A stretch of DNA of 64,000 bases from Symsagittifera roscoffensis (taxonomy: Eukaryota; Xenacoelomorpha; Acoela; Convolutidae): contig NC_087066.1 in assembly GCF_963678635.1 (NCBI RefSeq), forward strand, positions 4,586,485-4,650,484. Direction: 5' to 3'. Made by a program: the position numbers and the translations under genes. Below are positions 10,961 to 21,800 of the stretch, in pieces. The first letter of the stretch is position 1. The number at the start of each line of letters is the position of its first letter. The notes below the pieces were generated by a model. The model saw only the letters and a program-made list of their open reading frames with translations. It had not been told where the DNA came from and ran no database searches.

Positions 10961-13771
10961 ATGATGGCACTGCATACCATGTACGACTGGGAAGTTTGGA
11001 ACTCGTTTATGGAAGCCCCGTTCGCCCTGGTGGGAATGGTGAGGGAGCCCCTCTCGCAGTTTCAGTCCTTCTTCAGCTATTACGGAGGCGCAGTCAGGTG
11101 CTCAACAAAAAAAACATTTATTTCTATTTATTATTTTATTTTCTCTTTCATTTTATTATTTAGCTCTTTTAGTTTTATTTTCAGCGGAAAAATGTAATTC
11201 AAGTAGGCTTGTTTATGCGAAATTCTTTAATGGTTGATAAAAATAAGTTTTCTCAAGAAACTTTCTCTTTATAAACTGTATCTATTATATCACATACTCA
11301 GCCATAATGTCAAGAAAAACTTGATTGACCTAAAAGATTATCAAGTAGTAGAGGGAAAAAGGAATTGAAATGAGACCACAAATATATTTACGATATCCAT
11401 TTTAGGATATCCATTTTTGGCTGACCAGCCTCAAAATTGAGTTCAATTGAAATTCATCTGCTCAAAGTTAGGTAAAAAGAACTCTCCAAATACGAAAGTA
11501 AAAATGGCACAAAAACGTGAACGACTTCTGGTCTCGAAAATGGAATTTAATTTTTAGATTTCCAGCGGAATGAAAACTTTACCTATTGATCCAGTTTTAT
11601 CACATTCAGTTTATTTTTTATCAAAAAAACGCCAAACATAAATTGTTCCTGAAACTCAAAGAGCCTTGTGGGCATATATTTTTTCTTTGAAATTCGAAAG
11701 TTTTTCAAGTGAACTGGTTTTTCAGTTTCCTTGCATTTATTACTCTTTTCCAACTGTCAGTTGGCTATGTTTAGGATGCACAAGATGAAACCAGAAGTGG
11801 CGGAGAATCACACTCTGGACTATCTACTTGCACACCCAGATGAAAATGAAACATCTACTGTATGTTCTAAGCTAACTTTTCCATTTGCTTACATACTAAT
11901 ATTACAGAAGCAGGGCGCTGATTGGAGCAGCAACAAAAGCAACAGTGCACAAAAAAGTTCATTTTTTGTGCACTGGTGCTTTTAAGCTCTTTACCCCCCG
12001 GTGACTGATATATGCACAAACAACTATTACTGCTGACCTACGAAATTGATTCTGAATTGCAAGACAATTCAAGTAATTTGAAAAGTTGATGATAAGTTTT
12101 GATATGTTCATGTCAATTTTTATTCCGACTCTTGAAAATATGGAGGAATTTCGTGTACGGGCTGTTTTTTTTTGTTTTCCACGCGAAATCAGATACCACA
12201 AATAGTCATCGGAGTGGTTTGAGTGAGATTTGAACGACATAATAAAATTTTCTAAAGTTGTCCCAATGTCGAGAAAAACTGGTTTAAAGTTTTTGTTCAG
12301 TTGCGAGCCATTAAAGCGATCGAATACCCTTTATAAAAACTTACCTTTTTCAAGCTCTTACAATCAGAAAACTTGATTTTACTCAAAATAAAACTAATTA
12401 TGGAAGATTCATTTAGTGCTGCGAGAAAAAAATTAGAAAAAATTCAATATTATTTTATTTAATTTTTTCACTTTTTTTGCCTAGAGTTTTCTAAGACAAA
12501 TTTAGCAATTATGCCTAAATCGTTTATTTGCTACGCGTTTGTTTAGCTCTCTTATCACATCACAAACTTAAAACAAAAGTAATTTATCGAAAAAATAGAA
12601 GAAAAAGTGAGGTCGGGACATTCTGTGCTGCTTGCACAGCAACCGTCTATCCTTGTTGAAAATTGAAAGGAGTAAAAAGTTTTGTTTTAAATATTGACTT
12701 TTCGCTCAACACATAGAACTGTAGTAATGATGCCGTTGTTTTCAGCTAATAAGAACAATGCGTCTGAAAAACACGATGTTTTTTGACTTCGGAGGGGAGA
12801 CTAACAATCGAAACAGCTACGAGGCTGGGAGATACATAGACGATCTGGTTCAGAACTTCACCATGTTTCTGGTCCAGGAGAAGTTCGACGAAAGTCTTGT
12901 GGTTCTGAAGAACAAAATGTGTTGGAATTGGGCGGATGTTGCCTATAAGGGTTGTCAAATATATTACTAAACACCCTAATGTAGATTTCCGACAGAGCTC
13001 GGGAAAATCTAAGAATAACTGAAGTATCAAAAGTCAGCTATTTTTTCCCGGCGAACCGCCCCCCCCTCCCAGTTTAAAAACCCTGCGCGGAAGAAAAGGC
13101 CCAAAATTCCAACGAAACCGCTGAGTGCCCACAAAACTAAAACCATCGAACTGAAAATATCTAAAAATCATAATCAATTCTGTATAAACTGTCATCACAC
13201 CATAATTGACAATCTTGTTGCTGCTTTTTAGCCTGCGAATGTGGGAAAATATAAACATTTCGACCCGAATGACAAACAAAGGTCAGAAGCGAGGCAAAAA
13301 CTGCACAAAAATTTTTCTCCGTATGACTATATGCTATACCAAAAAACATTGAGCAAGTTGAACCAAGACATATCAGAGGTCAGTAACTTCGAAGAGCAGT
13401 TGAGAGAATTCCGAAACGTCAACACGCAAATATCAAATTGGTGCACTGCTAATAAAAAGCTCAGGCATCGTCAAAACGAAAGACTAGTGCTACATAATAC
13501 ATACGAGCAAACCGAAACGTCTGTTATTACCATGGATTTGTGCAGGATGCTAAAAATAAAAATGGTTCCATGGGTGCATAAGTTGCTAATGGAAACATAC
13601 AATGTAAACGCGACAGCGGAATGGGAACTTCGTAAGGCAATCTTCCGTGCCAGACAAGTTCACAATACTACTCCAAAAGACATTCCAGAGGATGACATGG
13701 ATTTAGAAGACAAGAACTCAGATAGCGATGGGAGCATTGAAGTTAGAAATCAACATCAACTTGAAAATTAA
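10961..13771 (+). CDS. Galactose 3-O-sulfotransferase (Gal3ST family), 3' exons only
   Basis: Golgi enzymes of this family move sulfate from PAPS to the 3-OH of galactose on glycolipids or glycans. Four exons can be joined: 10961-11097, 11775-11859, 12746-12949 and 13232-13771 (stop TAA), about 321 codons. Family landmarks in order are HTMYD and VREPLSQFQSFFSYY (3'-phosphate-binding region); MFFDFGGE; the block FLVQEKFDESLVVLKNKMCW followed by DVAYK, which is diagnostic for Gal3ST; and a C-terminal LCRMLKIKM segment. Vertebrate members have about 420 residues, so roughly 100 N-terminal residues (membrane anchor and 5'-phosphosulfate loop) are missing; no matching exon is visible upstream. The first exon starts right after TTTAG. 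The third-to-fourth exon junction is odd: phase and homology demand a donor after AAG at 12949, but the next bases are GGTTGT rather than GT. This may be a one-base insertion, an assembly error or early decay. The acidic tail DDMDLEDKNSDSDG is unusual. Confidence 0.7.
11430..11773 (+). repeat. Dispersed repeat ending exactly before an exon
   Basis: This segment recurs inverted at about 25745-26095, inside an importin intron, and as a shorter diverged copy near 23158-23300. Shared parts include TTCCAACTGTCAGTTGGCTA at the right end, GGAAATCTAAAAATTAAATTCCA-like and CTCCAAATACGAA blocks. Its right end supplies the TTTAG acceptor of the sulfotransferase exon at 11775. Confidence 0.7.
12110..12300 (-). 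repeat. Dispersed repeat, family with copies at 16570-16760 and 37795-37990
   Basis: All three copies share a block reading GGTTTTTCTCGACA.TGGGA in one orientation, followed by a GATGATTATTTGTGGTA-like block. Here it is in the opposite orientation to the other two. There is no coding potential. It lies in the intron between the second and third sulfotransferase exons. Confidence 0.55.
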
Positions 13772-13794
13772 TTTTTACTGACTACTCAAGTGTA

Positions 13795-13800
13795 AATAAA
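13795..13800 (+). terminator. Poly(A) signal AATAAA of the sulfotransferase gene
   Basis: AATAAA lies 24 bases after the TAA stop at 13769-13771, in an AT-rich context. This is an unusually short 3' UTR but a canonical signal. Confidence 0.5.
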
Positions 13801-13958
13801 CATAACCAACTAGTTATCAATTTTTTTTCCAAAAAATAATTGCTCAAGTGAAACTGAAGTAAGAAGGTTCATCAGGCTCAGTTTCAGGTTTATATGCTTA
13901 CTTAGTTTCCGTTACCTCTCAGCGTGTGTGTAATCGCAGCTAAACTCTTTCGGTCAAT

Positions 13959-14168
13959 ATGCCGTTTCAGAACAGAAACACGAGAGAAACCGCAACTCCT
14001 GAGACAAATTATGAGAAACAAAAAAAAATACTTTTTGCACGGAACATTTTGCTAGATTGTGCTTTGGCGTTTTTAAAATGTCAAGAACGATTCACATTTC
14101 CTGATAATCAAAACGTTCCTCATACTAATTCCACGGCTGGGAAGGGAACTAAACGAGCGACATATTGA
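13959..14168 (+). CDS. Short hypothetical ORF, 69 codons
   Basis: The ORF starts with a true ATG and encodes a basic, hydrophilic 69-residue peptide with a short hydrophobic patch (NILLDCALAFL). I recognise no domain. It stands alone 190 bases downstream of the sulfotransferase stop and could be chance, a repeat fragment or one exon of something else. Confidence 0.15.
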   Translation: MPFQNRNTRETATPETNYEKQKKILFARNILLDCALAFLKCQERFTFPDNQNVPHTNSTAGKGTKRATY

Positions 14169-14760
14169 TTAGATAACTTCAATGCTTTTGTCTTTTAGTT
14201 TAGATTTATATTTTAATCATTTCAACTGTGATCAGTTTGAAGCTGAGAGCAAAATTTTTACTCAGATTTCCGCATAATGTGAAACCAGTCTGTAAAGCCT
14301 CTATTTTGCTTTTCGGGCAGTTGCCGTTCCCCTATCCGCATATTTTCTACAGACTCACTTTCAGCCAGGTGGTATAATCGGCTTTGTACAAAATTTTTAT
14401 TATACTTCTTTGGCTATTAGATTTCCTATCGGACTCGTGAGACCTTGAAGGGGTTGCTGGTTAGTGTCGTCTAAATGAGGAATTCGGCTTAATGAATGTT
14501 TTTGTTGCGTCTGTCGGCTAATTGGTTACTAATGAATTTTTCGGCTTATTGAGTGTTTTAGCTTAGTGCTAGCCTCGATTCGTATCATGGCCAGTTCATG
14601 GTTCTTCTCAAAAATTTGTTGCTGTTTTAGGGCAAATTAATGCAAACTTAGATAATTTTGCTTTGTTTTTTCACTTAATTAAGAGCGAACTAAACAAACT
14701 AGTTTTACTTTTTCCGCTCCATACTCATGACTATACCTCTCGTGGAGTGCGGTCAGAAAG
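14169..14760. other. Intergenic stretch without recognised feature
   Basis: The sequence is AT-rich with no long open frame, no tRNA-like boxes and no obvious repeat. A run around 14500-14580 contains two related phrases (TTCGGCTTAATGAATG and TTCGGCTTATTGAGTG), possibly a degenerate short tandem. Confidence 0.4.
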
Positions 14761-14870
14761 TAGACAGTCATAAATAAGCCGATGTCACGAGCCAATCAGA
14801 ATCGAAAAAAGAAACTCTTTTTACTTCAATTTTGATTGGCTCACGACTTTGCATACTTTATGACTGTCTA
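14761..14870. mobile_element. 110-bp foldback / MITE-like hairpin
   Basis: The ends are perfect inverted repeats: TAGACAGTCATAAA at 14761-14774 and its complement TTTATGACTGTCTA at 14857-14870. The arms continue with good complementarity (GTCACGAGCCAATCAGAATC against GATTGGCTCACGAC), leaving a short A/T-rich centre. Such a near-complete palindrome fits a foldback miniature transposon or its solo end. No clear target-site duplication was seen. Confidence 0.65.
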
Positions 14871-14893
14871 ATTTTTGCTAAGTAACCAACTCT

Positions 14894-15128
14894 CGTAAAC
14901 TTTAGCGGGGGTTTCGTAACTGTAGCGGGGGTTATGTAACTGTAGCGCGGGTTATGTAACTGTAGCGCGGGTTATGTAATTGTAGCGGGGGTTACGTAAA
15001 TGTAGCGGGCGCTATGTAAATGTAGCGGGAGTTATGTAACTGTAACACGGGTTATGTAAATGTAGCGGGGGTTACGTAAATGTAGCGGGGGCTATGCAAA
15101 TGTAGCGGGGGTTATGTAACTGTAGCGA
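14894..15128. repeat. 20-bp minisatellite, about 12 copies
   Basis: Tandem copies of a 20-base unit of the type GTAACTGTAGCGGGGGTTAT vary mainly at AAC/AAA, GGGGG/GCGGG and ATG/ACG. It begins as it emerges from the sequence right of the 110-bp foldback and ends near 15128, about 25 bases before the next inverted-repeat element. It is G-rich on the plus strand. Confidence 0.9.
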
Positions 15129-15153
15129 AAATACACAAATATAGGGTACCGTC

Positions 15154-15533
15154 CAAACATCCGATATTTCAAACATGCGAAAAACTAAAAAGTCAACACA
15201 CATCCAAAAACACAGCTTTACTAGGGCAAACATCCGACATTTTTCACAAAGTAGGACAATGATCCAATATCTACCAACCGTTTAAAAGATGCTGTATAGG
15301 CCGAACTAATAGTGACCTTGCCAGTCGCCTAAACGTGTTGCGATCTAGCCAACAGATGGTTGTACTCTCTATAAAAATAAGAACTGACAACCGCTGTAAC
15401 GCGCCCACCGTCGACCTCAAACCGACAGTCTGCTAAATTAGAATCGGTTATGAGTTGTCTTGTTTTAAATTCTTACGTCATATTATTACATAATTATTTC
15501 ATATTTTCGGATGTTTGAAATATCGGATGTTTG
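15154..15533. mobile_element. 380-bp non-autonomous element with ~30-bp terminal inverted repeats
   Basis: The left end, CAAACATCCGATATTTCAAA followed by CATGCGAAAA, is matched by the right end in inverse complement with a single mismatch over 30 bases. A further partial copy of the tip (GGGCAAACATCCGAC) lies internally near 15225. There is no open frame. No target-site duplication could be fixed, so the superfamily stays open. Confidence 0.7.
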
Positions 15534-15549
15534 CCCATGAACTACAACA

Positions 15550-15725
15550 AACAGGCGGAGCTTTGCTTCGCAAACACTAGCGAGAACACGACAAACAGCT
15601 CTATAAAGTGCAATAAAAAATAGAAATAAGCCTCGAATTAGCAAAAATTCGGTTACGTCGGGGATGCGCTCACCAACCTAGATTTTTTGAGTCTCACGCA
15701 CTATCCACTCAGCCACAGACTCTTA
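15550..15725 (-). mobile_element. tRNA-derived SINE (family with terminal GAAGC/GCTTCG hairpin)
   Basis: Read on the minus strand, a tRNA-like head (ending near 15725, with an A-box-like TGGCTGAGTGG motif) is followed by a body and a tail that closes with a hairpin: GTGTTTGCGAAGC pairing towards GCTCCGCCTGT. The same tail is found near 17951, 21331, 21435, 36940 and 38366. Confidence 0.6.
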
Positions 15726-16569
15726 ATAGATCAAACAAAGCAGAGAACAGATGCTATGAAAATTCCAAAGCTGAAGATGTTGATTATAACAAAAGTGCCA
15801 CCAAATTAGTGAACACTTTCAATGAACACTTTTATTTGCGAATTAGGTTAGAAAGAAAAGAATGAGCATACTAATACTTTACGCTTCGCAAGCCTGTTAG
15901 TGTAAAAACAACCTATAGTTGACTGCTTCTGGGAAATAAACAACTTAAACTGAGTCGCCCGACAATTTCGTTAAAGGGTGGCGTGATAAAGAAGCTGGCA
16001 CACTTCGTCTTTTTTTTCGTCAAATTAACGTTGGCTGCTCATATCATCAACCGGTGGCCGATCGTCAAATCAACGTTGGCTGATCATATCATCAACGGTT
16101 CATCAAGGTTGATTGTTGACAAATAAAAGATACAAAGCCTGGCTTGAACTCAAGTGCAAAAAAAAGATAGCCGGTTACTGAGCAAAAAGCACAGAATTTT
16201 CAGAGCATAGTTTTTAAAAAAAACTACAGAGAAAGTACAAACTACAATTTCTTTTCAAATTAATGTAGTTTTTTCTGCGTGGTGTGATTAAGGGATCTGA
16301 CGGAAAACTATAATTTAGGCATATTTGCCAGTCATAGCCATAAAGACATATTCGACAAAATTTTTTGTAGAAAAATGACACGAAAAACGAAAAAGTCAAA
16401 ACAAAAATTTCAGAAAATTTTTTGAAGTTTTTTGTTCCCAAAATGGAGCTAAAAACTCCAAAAACTAAATTTATTTACTTAAAACTAAGTTTTTATGGCT
16501 TGAATTAGGTATAATTAAGCTGTTGCAAGCCTGCACGCCCGCGTTATTCGCTCAAATTAATATAAAAAA
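15726..16569. other. Intergenic stretch with short repeats
   Basis: No gene is visible. Two near-copies of a CAAATTAACGTTGGCTGCTC-type phrase with an ATCATCAACGG block occur at about 16020-16105. The remainder is AT-rich with no recognisable domain in any frame. Confidence 0.35.
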
Positions 16570-17044
16570 AATAGTTGAAATCGGTTTTTCTCGACAATGG
16601 GAAAGGTTTTTTTGGGAATTTTTCAATGCCGATCGAAAGGGTTTTAATATGATATATCACTCAGCTCTCTCTGATGATTATTTGTGGTAGCTGAAAAAAC
16701 TAAAACAACCGAATACAAAGTTCCTTCCCATTTTGAGATGTTGCACCACGAACTACCATAAACTTTCAAATAAAATAATATATCAATTTTTTGCCTCTGA
16801 AGCGAAAAAAAAATTAACTGAAACGATAAAACATCAGCTGAAAACATCAAGGACAAATGAAACTTTTCAGCGAGAAGAAACAAAGAAAAACCAAGGAAAA
16901 CACCTGCATCTACGATGAAAACTGCTGACAGCACAAAATAATTCGTCGATTTGGCAACTGAGACAACAGATAGGCAGACAAACAAAATACCGACAATTCA
17001 TTTTTTCTCGGAAAAATTTCATTATCATACTTACTAAAAAAAAT

Positions 17045-17135
17045 TAAAGTCCGGCCTGGACACGAACCCCAAGAGTGAGGTCACAAAGGCAACCGCGTTA
17101 CCTTTAGACTAAGTGAGTAGTAGTCTCTAAGTTGC
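17045..17135 (-). mobile_element. tRNA-derived SINE head
   Basis: On the minus strand the RNA polymerase III promoter boxes of a tRNA are intact: an A box TTAGTCTAAAGG and, about 45 bases later, a B box GGTTCGTGTCC. The tRNA cloverleaf itself is not intact, so this is a SINE head rather than a tRNA gene. Confidence 0.5.
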
Positions 17136-17759
17136 CAAGCTTCACTAATAAAGCAGTTTTAAAATTACTTTCTGTATTACCTGTTTTTTACTGTCTTACC
17201 CGTTAATGTAGTTTACAGGGGAAAAAGTTTAATTCCCGATTACAAGACAATTGCTCTCGCAAACTTGAAACAAAATTGCACATCAAAACCTTGCTGAGGA
17301 TAGAAAGTGCAAAGCGCAAGCACAACACTAGCAAAATAATGCTAGAAAAAGGAATAAAAAAACATCATAACATTATGCGAAACATGTCCTATCAGACACA
17401 GAGGCAATGCTGCACTTCGTCAACACAAGAAAACGACGTTGAGCAGCTCTAAAAAACGAATTAATGAAAGACTACAAGTACCGACCTCGTGATTTGAAAT
17501 CTCATTTCCTCGTATCTAAGTCACGGTCTCTAGAAAGTTTACCAACACTAGTCACCAATAAAATAGATATTGATGCTAACCAATTTTCAATCCTGTACAG
17601 CAAAAATGCCACCAATTATAAATAAAACTAGTTCCAAGTAGGTCATTGCACCTCCGAGCAGGAGATGAGGAGTATCACCACCTTCAATTTGTTCGATGCT
17701 CGCTTGAAGACCGGCAAACATTAGCCACCAATAAAATAGAGAACAGATGCTATGAAATT

Positions 17760-17935
17760 CAAGTAAGTTTTTTCTGACCTTAACACTTTTGCTGTTCGAT
17801 AATGGAGTTTGTCTTCGTTTTAACAAAGGAAATGAACCGAACTTGAAAAAAAGCCAAACCGCAAAAAAAAAGTAAATTTGAGCTTGAACAAATTTCAAGA
17901 CTTTTCCTTAAAAAAAACAAAATGATTACGACCTT
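17760..17935. repeat. Dispersed repeat, copies near 24405-24560 and 36340-36440
   Basis: The copies share a block of the type GTTCGATAATGGAGTTTG, then TTAACAAAGGAAATGAA, then a run of A-rich sequence with AAATTTGA.C.TGAACAA. This copy lies between two SINEs downstream of the importin gene. Confidence 0.5.
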
Positions 17936-17948
17936 TGGAGGAGTAATT

Positions 17949-18125
17949 AACACAGAGGCAAAGCTTTGCTTCTCAAACATTTGCGAGATCAAAACAAGCC
18001 TCAAATGAAAATTTGAAATAAGCCTCAAGTAAGCAAAAATTCGCCTACCTCTGAGTTTCGAACCTACGACCTGGAGATTAAGAGTCTTACACACTAACCA
18101 CTAAGCCACGGAAGATTAATACGTA
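17949..18125 (-). mobile_element. tRNA-derived SINE with probable target duplication
   Basis: On the minus strand the head carries an A box TGGCTTAGTGG and a B box GGTTCGAAACT, followed by a body and the GAAGC/GCTTTG hairpin tail. The flanks read GTAATTAAC at 17942-17950 and ATAATTAAC just beyond the head (about 18126-18134), which looks like a target-site duplication made at insertion. Confidence 0.65.
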
Positions 18126-18888
18126 TAATTAACCACTCAGTCACAAATAAAGCACAGAACAGATGCTATTTTCAATGCTACAGTGAAATTTCCAAATAAG
18201 TGAACACTTTTAATAGGAAGTTAGATTAGAAAAAAGAAGGTCCCTTAAAAAACACTAAGCTGATCGCAAATGTAAATACTCTTATTTTCAGGCGCTCTTT
18301 GCTGAATCGAACAAAAAAATCAGAGTAGCTTTCGTTGCTTATTTATTTTCTTCCCAAAACAAGACTGAATTAATCTTAAATCATAGCCTGCCTTGAGCCT
18401 AGCGATAGTTAAGTGAAAAATAGATTCCTCAGGAAATTTATTAATTCGACAATTGTTTGCAATATCGAACAATTCAATAGTTCATATACCGGATTTTTTC
18501 CAAGTAAACAAGTTAGACGCCAATGGCCCAGTTGATATGAAAATATCTCTAGCGCACAACAGAAAAAAGCATCGGTTGAATGAATTCCACTCTAGTCACG
18601 CCAGTCACCGAATTCGCTACATTTACAATCAGAATAGAAGCAACAATAGGTGCAGATTATTATATTCATATTGCGCAGATCAATTTTTCGCACTAACATT
18701 TTTGACCAATTCTGTTTATAACTAAAAGCAGCTCATATTCAACGAACGCTATTCAATAAATATTTCACATAACAACAAAAGCCATCGTTCAAAATACATC
18801 TTATCATTTGCTATTTGAAGCCTTGATTCAATTGAGACAAATTTTCAAAAGTTCCAGCTTCGGAAAACAATTCTGTCTATAGGGTGTG
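18126..18888. other. 3' flank / 3' UTR side of the importin gene
   Basis: There is no other gene. On the minus strand this follows the importin stop. TTTATT at 18437-18442 (AATAAA on the minus strand) is a candidate poly(A) signal about 450 bases after the stop. Confidence 0.35.
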
Positions 18889-21800
18889 TCAGGCGTCACC
18901 CTTGGCTCCACCGGCGCCTCCGAACTGGAAGGGAACTGAACCGGATCCAGGTGCTGCGTTGGAACCAGGAGCGGCTGGGTTCTGCGAGACGAAGTTGAAC
19001 ATCTGAGGCACTGCGGTTTGCTGGAACTGGTATCCGCCGGCCTTCTCGATCTTCTTGGCCTCTTTGGCGGCGTGTCTCTGATCCGCTGACACGAATATTT
19101 CATCTATCTCTTTCCTCTGGGACTCTGAGAGGTTCTCAGTTAGTTTCTGGAACAGAACTGGGTTGCTGTCTCGGATGGCTAAAACAAGGGCAATTATGTT
19201 GGCAAAGAAATGAACCGATGAGGTGGATAAGACCATGTCATCAAATATCTTTCTTGGCTTTAAGAGACCACGTCACAAGACTTTACTTCCATTTAGAGGC
19301 GGATTTAAAATTTTCTCTGCGAAGGATTTTGCCGACCTTTTCTCAGGTCAACAAATAAATTTTCTGAGCTCTCCCAAACAACTGAGTACCCTAGTTTGAC
19401 TAAAGATTGCACCACGGACAAAATTTCGAACACAAGAAGTCCAAAAAGGAGGTTTAAGGGCATACATCGGAATAGTTTTTCGGCCAACGCACCCCTTTAT
19501 GATTTTGAGCTTGCCGTCCGAAAGGGTTGTACAAAATTACCCAACGGGAACCCTTAGACTGTTTAAAGGTAGAATCGCTGAGATGTTGGTAGCCCCTCTA
19601 AATACCCGGCTCTTAGGTTTCTTTTTTTAAAACTTCTAATCTGCATTTGTTGCGAAGTTTTTTTTGCTTTTGTTACGAAGTTGGTTTCTAAGCTGCAACG
19701 ACAAACAGTTGCTCTGAAAGGGTCAAAAATGAAAAAAAAGAAGAGTAAAAAAACTAACTAAAATCTGTCGAACACCCCGACCTGGAGGTTAAGAGTCACC
19801 CGTCATAGCATCTGTGCCATTATCTCTTAAGAATCTTCAAACAGTAGCCACCGATAAACCAGATACAAAGATATAATGCTATGCAGCAAAAGTAAACCAA
19901 TTATAACCAGATACAAAAATGCCACAAATAAATGAGCACTTCCTTTGCGACTTGGGTTGGAAAAAAATGGATATTTTATTATGGCACTACACTCCAATTA
20001 TGTAATAAGAACCAAATAAATTATTTAGAAATTCAATGAGCTCTTAAGAGATCAGATATTTGTTCAATTCAGATTTAAGTGTCAAAGATCAAAAAGGTCG
20101 TGTGAGCATACCTGTGATTGTAGTCTTGAACACCATGAACTCATCCACCTCGCAGTCTTCTTCGTCCAGCGGGGTGGTGTAGCTCTCCAGATTAGTCTCC
20201 TCATCACATGCATCACTATCATCCTCATCGTCATACTCCCCGTCACTGTCATCCTCCAGCGCGATCTCTCCTGAATGGCGCACAATTTACGAAAACATAA
20301 AAAAAAACAAATCAGGCAGAGGTAGCAAAAACTACCGCTCAAAAATTACAAACGTACATTTTGTCAGAGCACAAGCATGCCGAATGGGAACGGTCGCTAG
20401 TGTTACTATTTTGCAACCTTCACTTCACGTTTTTTTTTACATCTTCCGATAATCTTGATCAAAATAGGGTGAGTCTGTCTACAAGACTTTCGCGAAGATA
20501 AAAAAAACGTTTAGGATTGTTTTTGAAGGTTTTGACGACAAAAAGTACGTTCTTCACGCCTTTGTAATGAAGGGAACATTTTTACGACGAGGAAAGGTCG
20601 TCTGCCACCAATCAGGGAATTCACCTATGCAATGGTCACTTTCGGCACTAATATATACTATTTGCGAGGATCCAAAACTAACACTCACCCCCTTTCTCCC
20701 TAGCGGCCAGTTTGAGCAGGTACTCTGCCTCGTCCTCATTGGGCGCATCCTGGTCATCCTCCACCTCCTCATCCTCCTCCGCCCCTTCCCCATCCCCCTC
20801 TTCCTCTGATTCATCCCCATCGTCATTCTCCTCCTCTGCTTTATCTATGAGAAGCAAAGTCCACAAGTAAACAAAAGTGCTATGAAAATAAAACCAACCA
20901 AAACATTCTTTACAGTTCTTATTGAGCAAAAAGAAAAACAAACCAGTTATATTAACTTCTTAATTTGCCAACAATTAAAAAAAAATTGCGGAGGGAAAAG
21001 GGGAAAATAAGTCATCCAGTGGGAGTCAAGAAGATCAAGTAGACAATATCACCTCAACTATTTCAAATGGTTTTCAAACGTTTTCTGTGATATCTAATTT
21101 GCATGGTTCTTAAGCATATTCTGCTGTTCATTTGACTTATTGCATCTCAAAATGATTGAAAATTCAAAACTTCCTGTCTTCATTCAAGCTGATATTAAAC
21201 TAACACTGAAATCCAGGTTTCCATGAATCTTTACGATTAACTATTTAACATCTTGACCAGAAAGTTGTTCCACCTATTTATTTAATGATTCGCCCTTAAT
21301 CCCCCTTAGTGTTTTGTACACATTATACGCAGAGGCGAAGCTGCAATTTGCAAACACAAGCGAGAAAAGGACAGAAATTAGCTCTAAAAATGTTGGGAGA
21401 TATATAAAGTTGGAAAATTTCTAAAATCGGGTATTTACAGAGGCGAAGCGGAGCTTCGCATCATTTGCGATACAACAAAATCACTAAAAAAGCAAAGTAA
21501 AAAAATGAAAAACGTTGAAAAAAATCTAGGTTAACCAAAAATTTCGTATGTGTCCATGAAATACGTCTAGAGCCCAGCTAAAGATGGAAGCACGAGTTTG
21601 ATATTTTCTGAATTCGGTATACTGATGCGGCACGAAATGCGTGATTTCAAAAATTGAACTTTGCCCAAAACCTTAGTTTATTCTCTTCTAAAATAAGTAA
21701 GAGAGAGATTTGAGATTCTGGAACTTTCCCAAAAACAAAAACCTTTCTCTTACAAAATTTGACGAGTAGCCGCAGGAAAAACTCGCGCAACCGCTTATTT

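Noticed and set aside
17949-18125. tRNA gene on the minus strand
   Set aside because: A and B boxes are good, but the acceptor stem and cloverleaf do not close and the same head occurs with a common tail elsewhere. It is a SINE.
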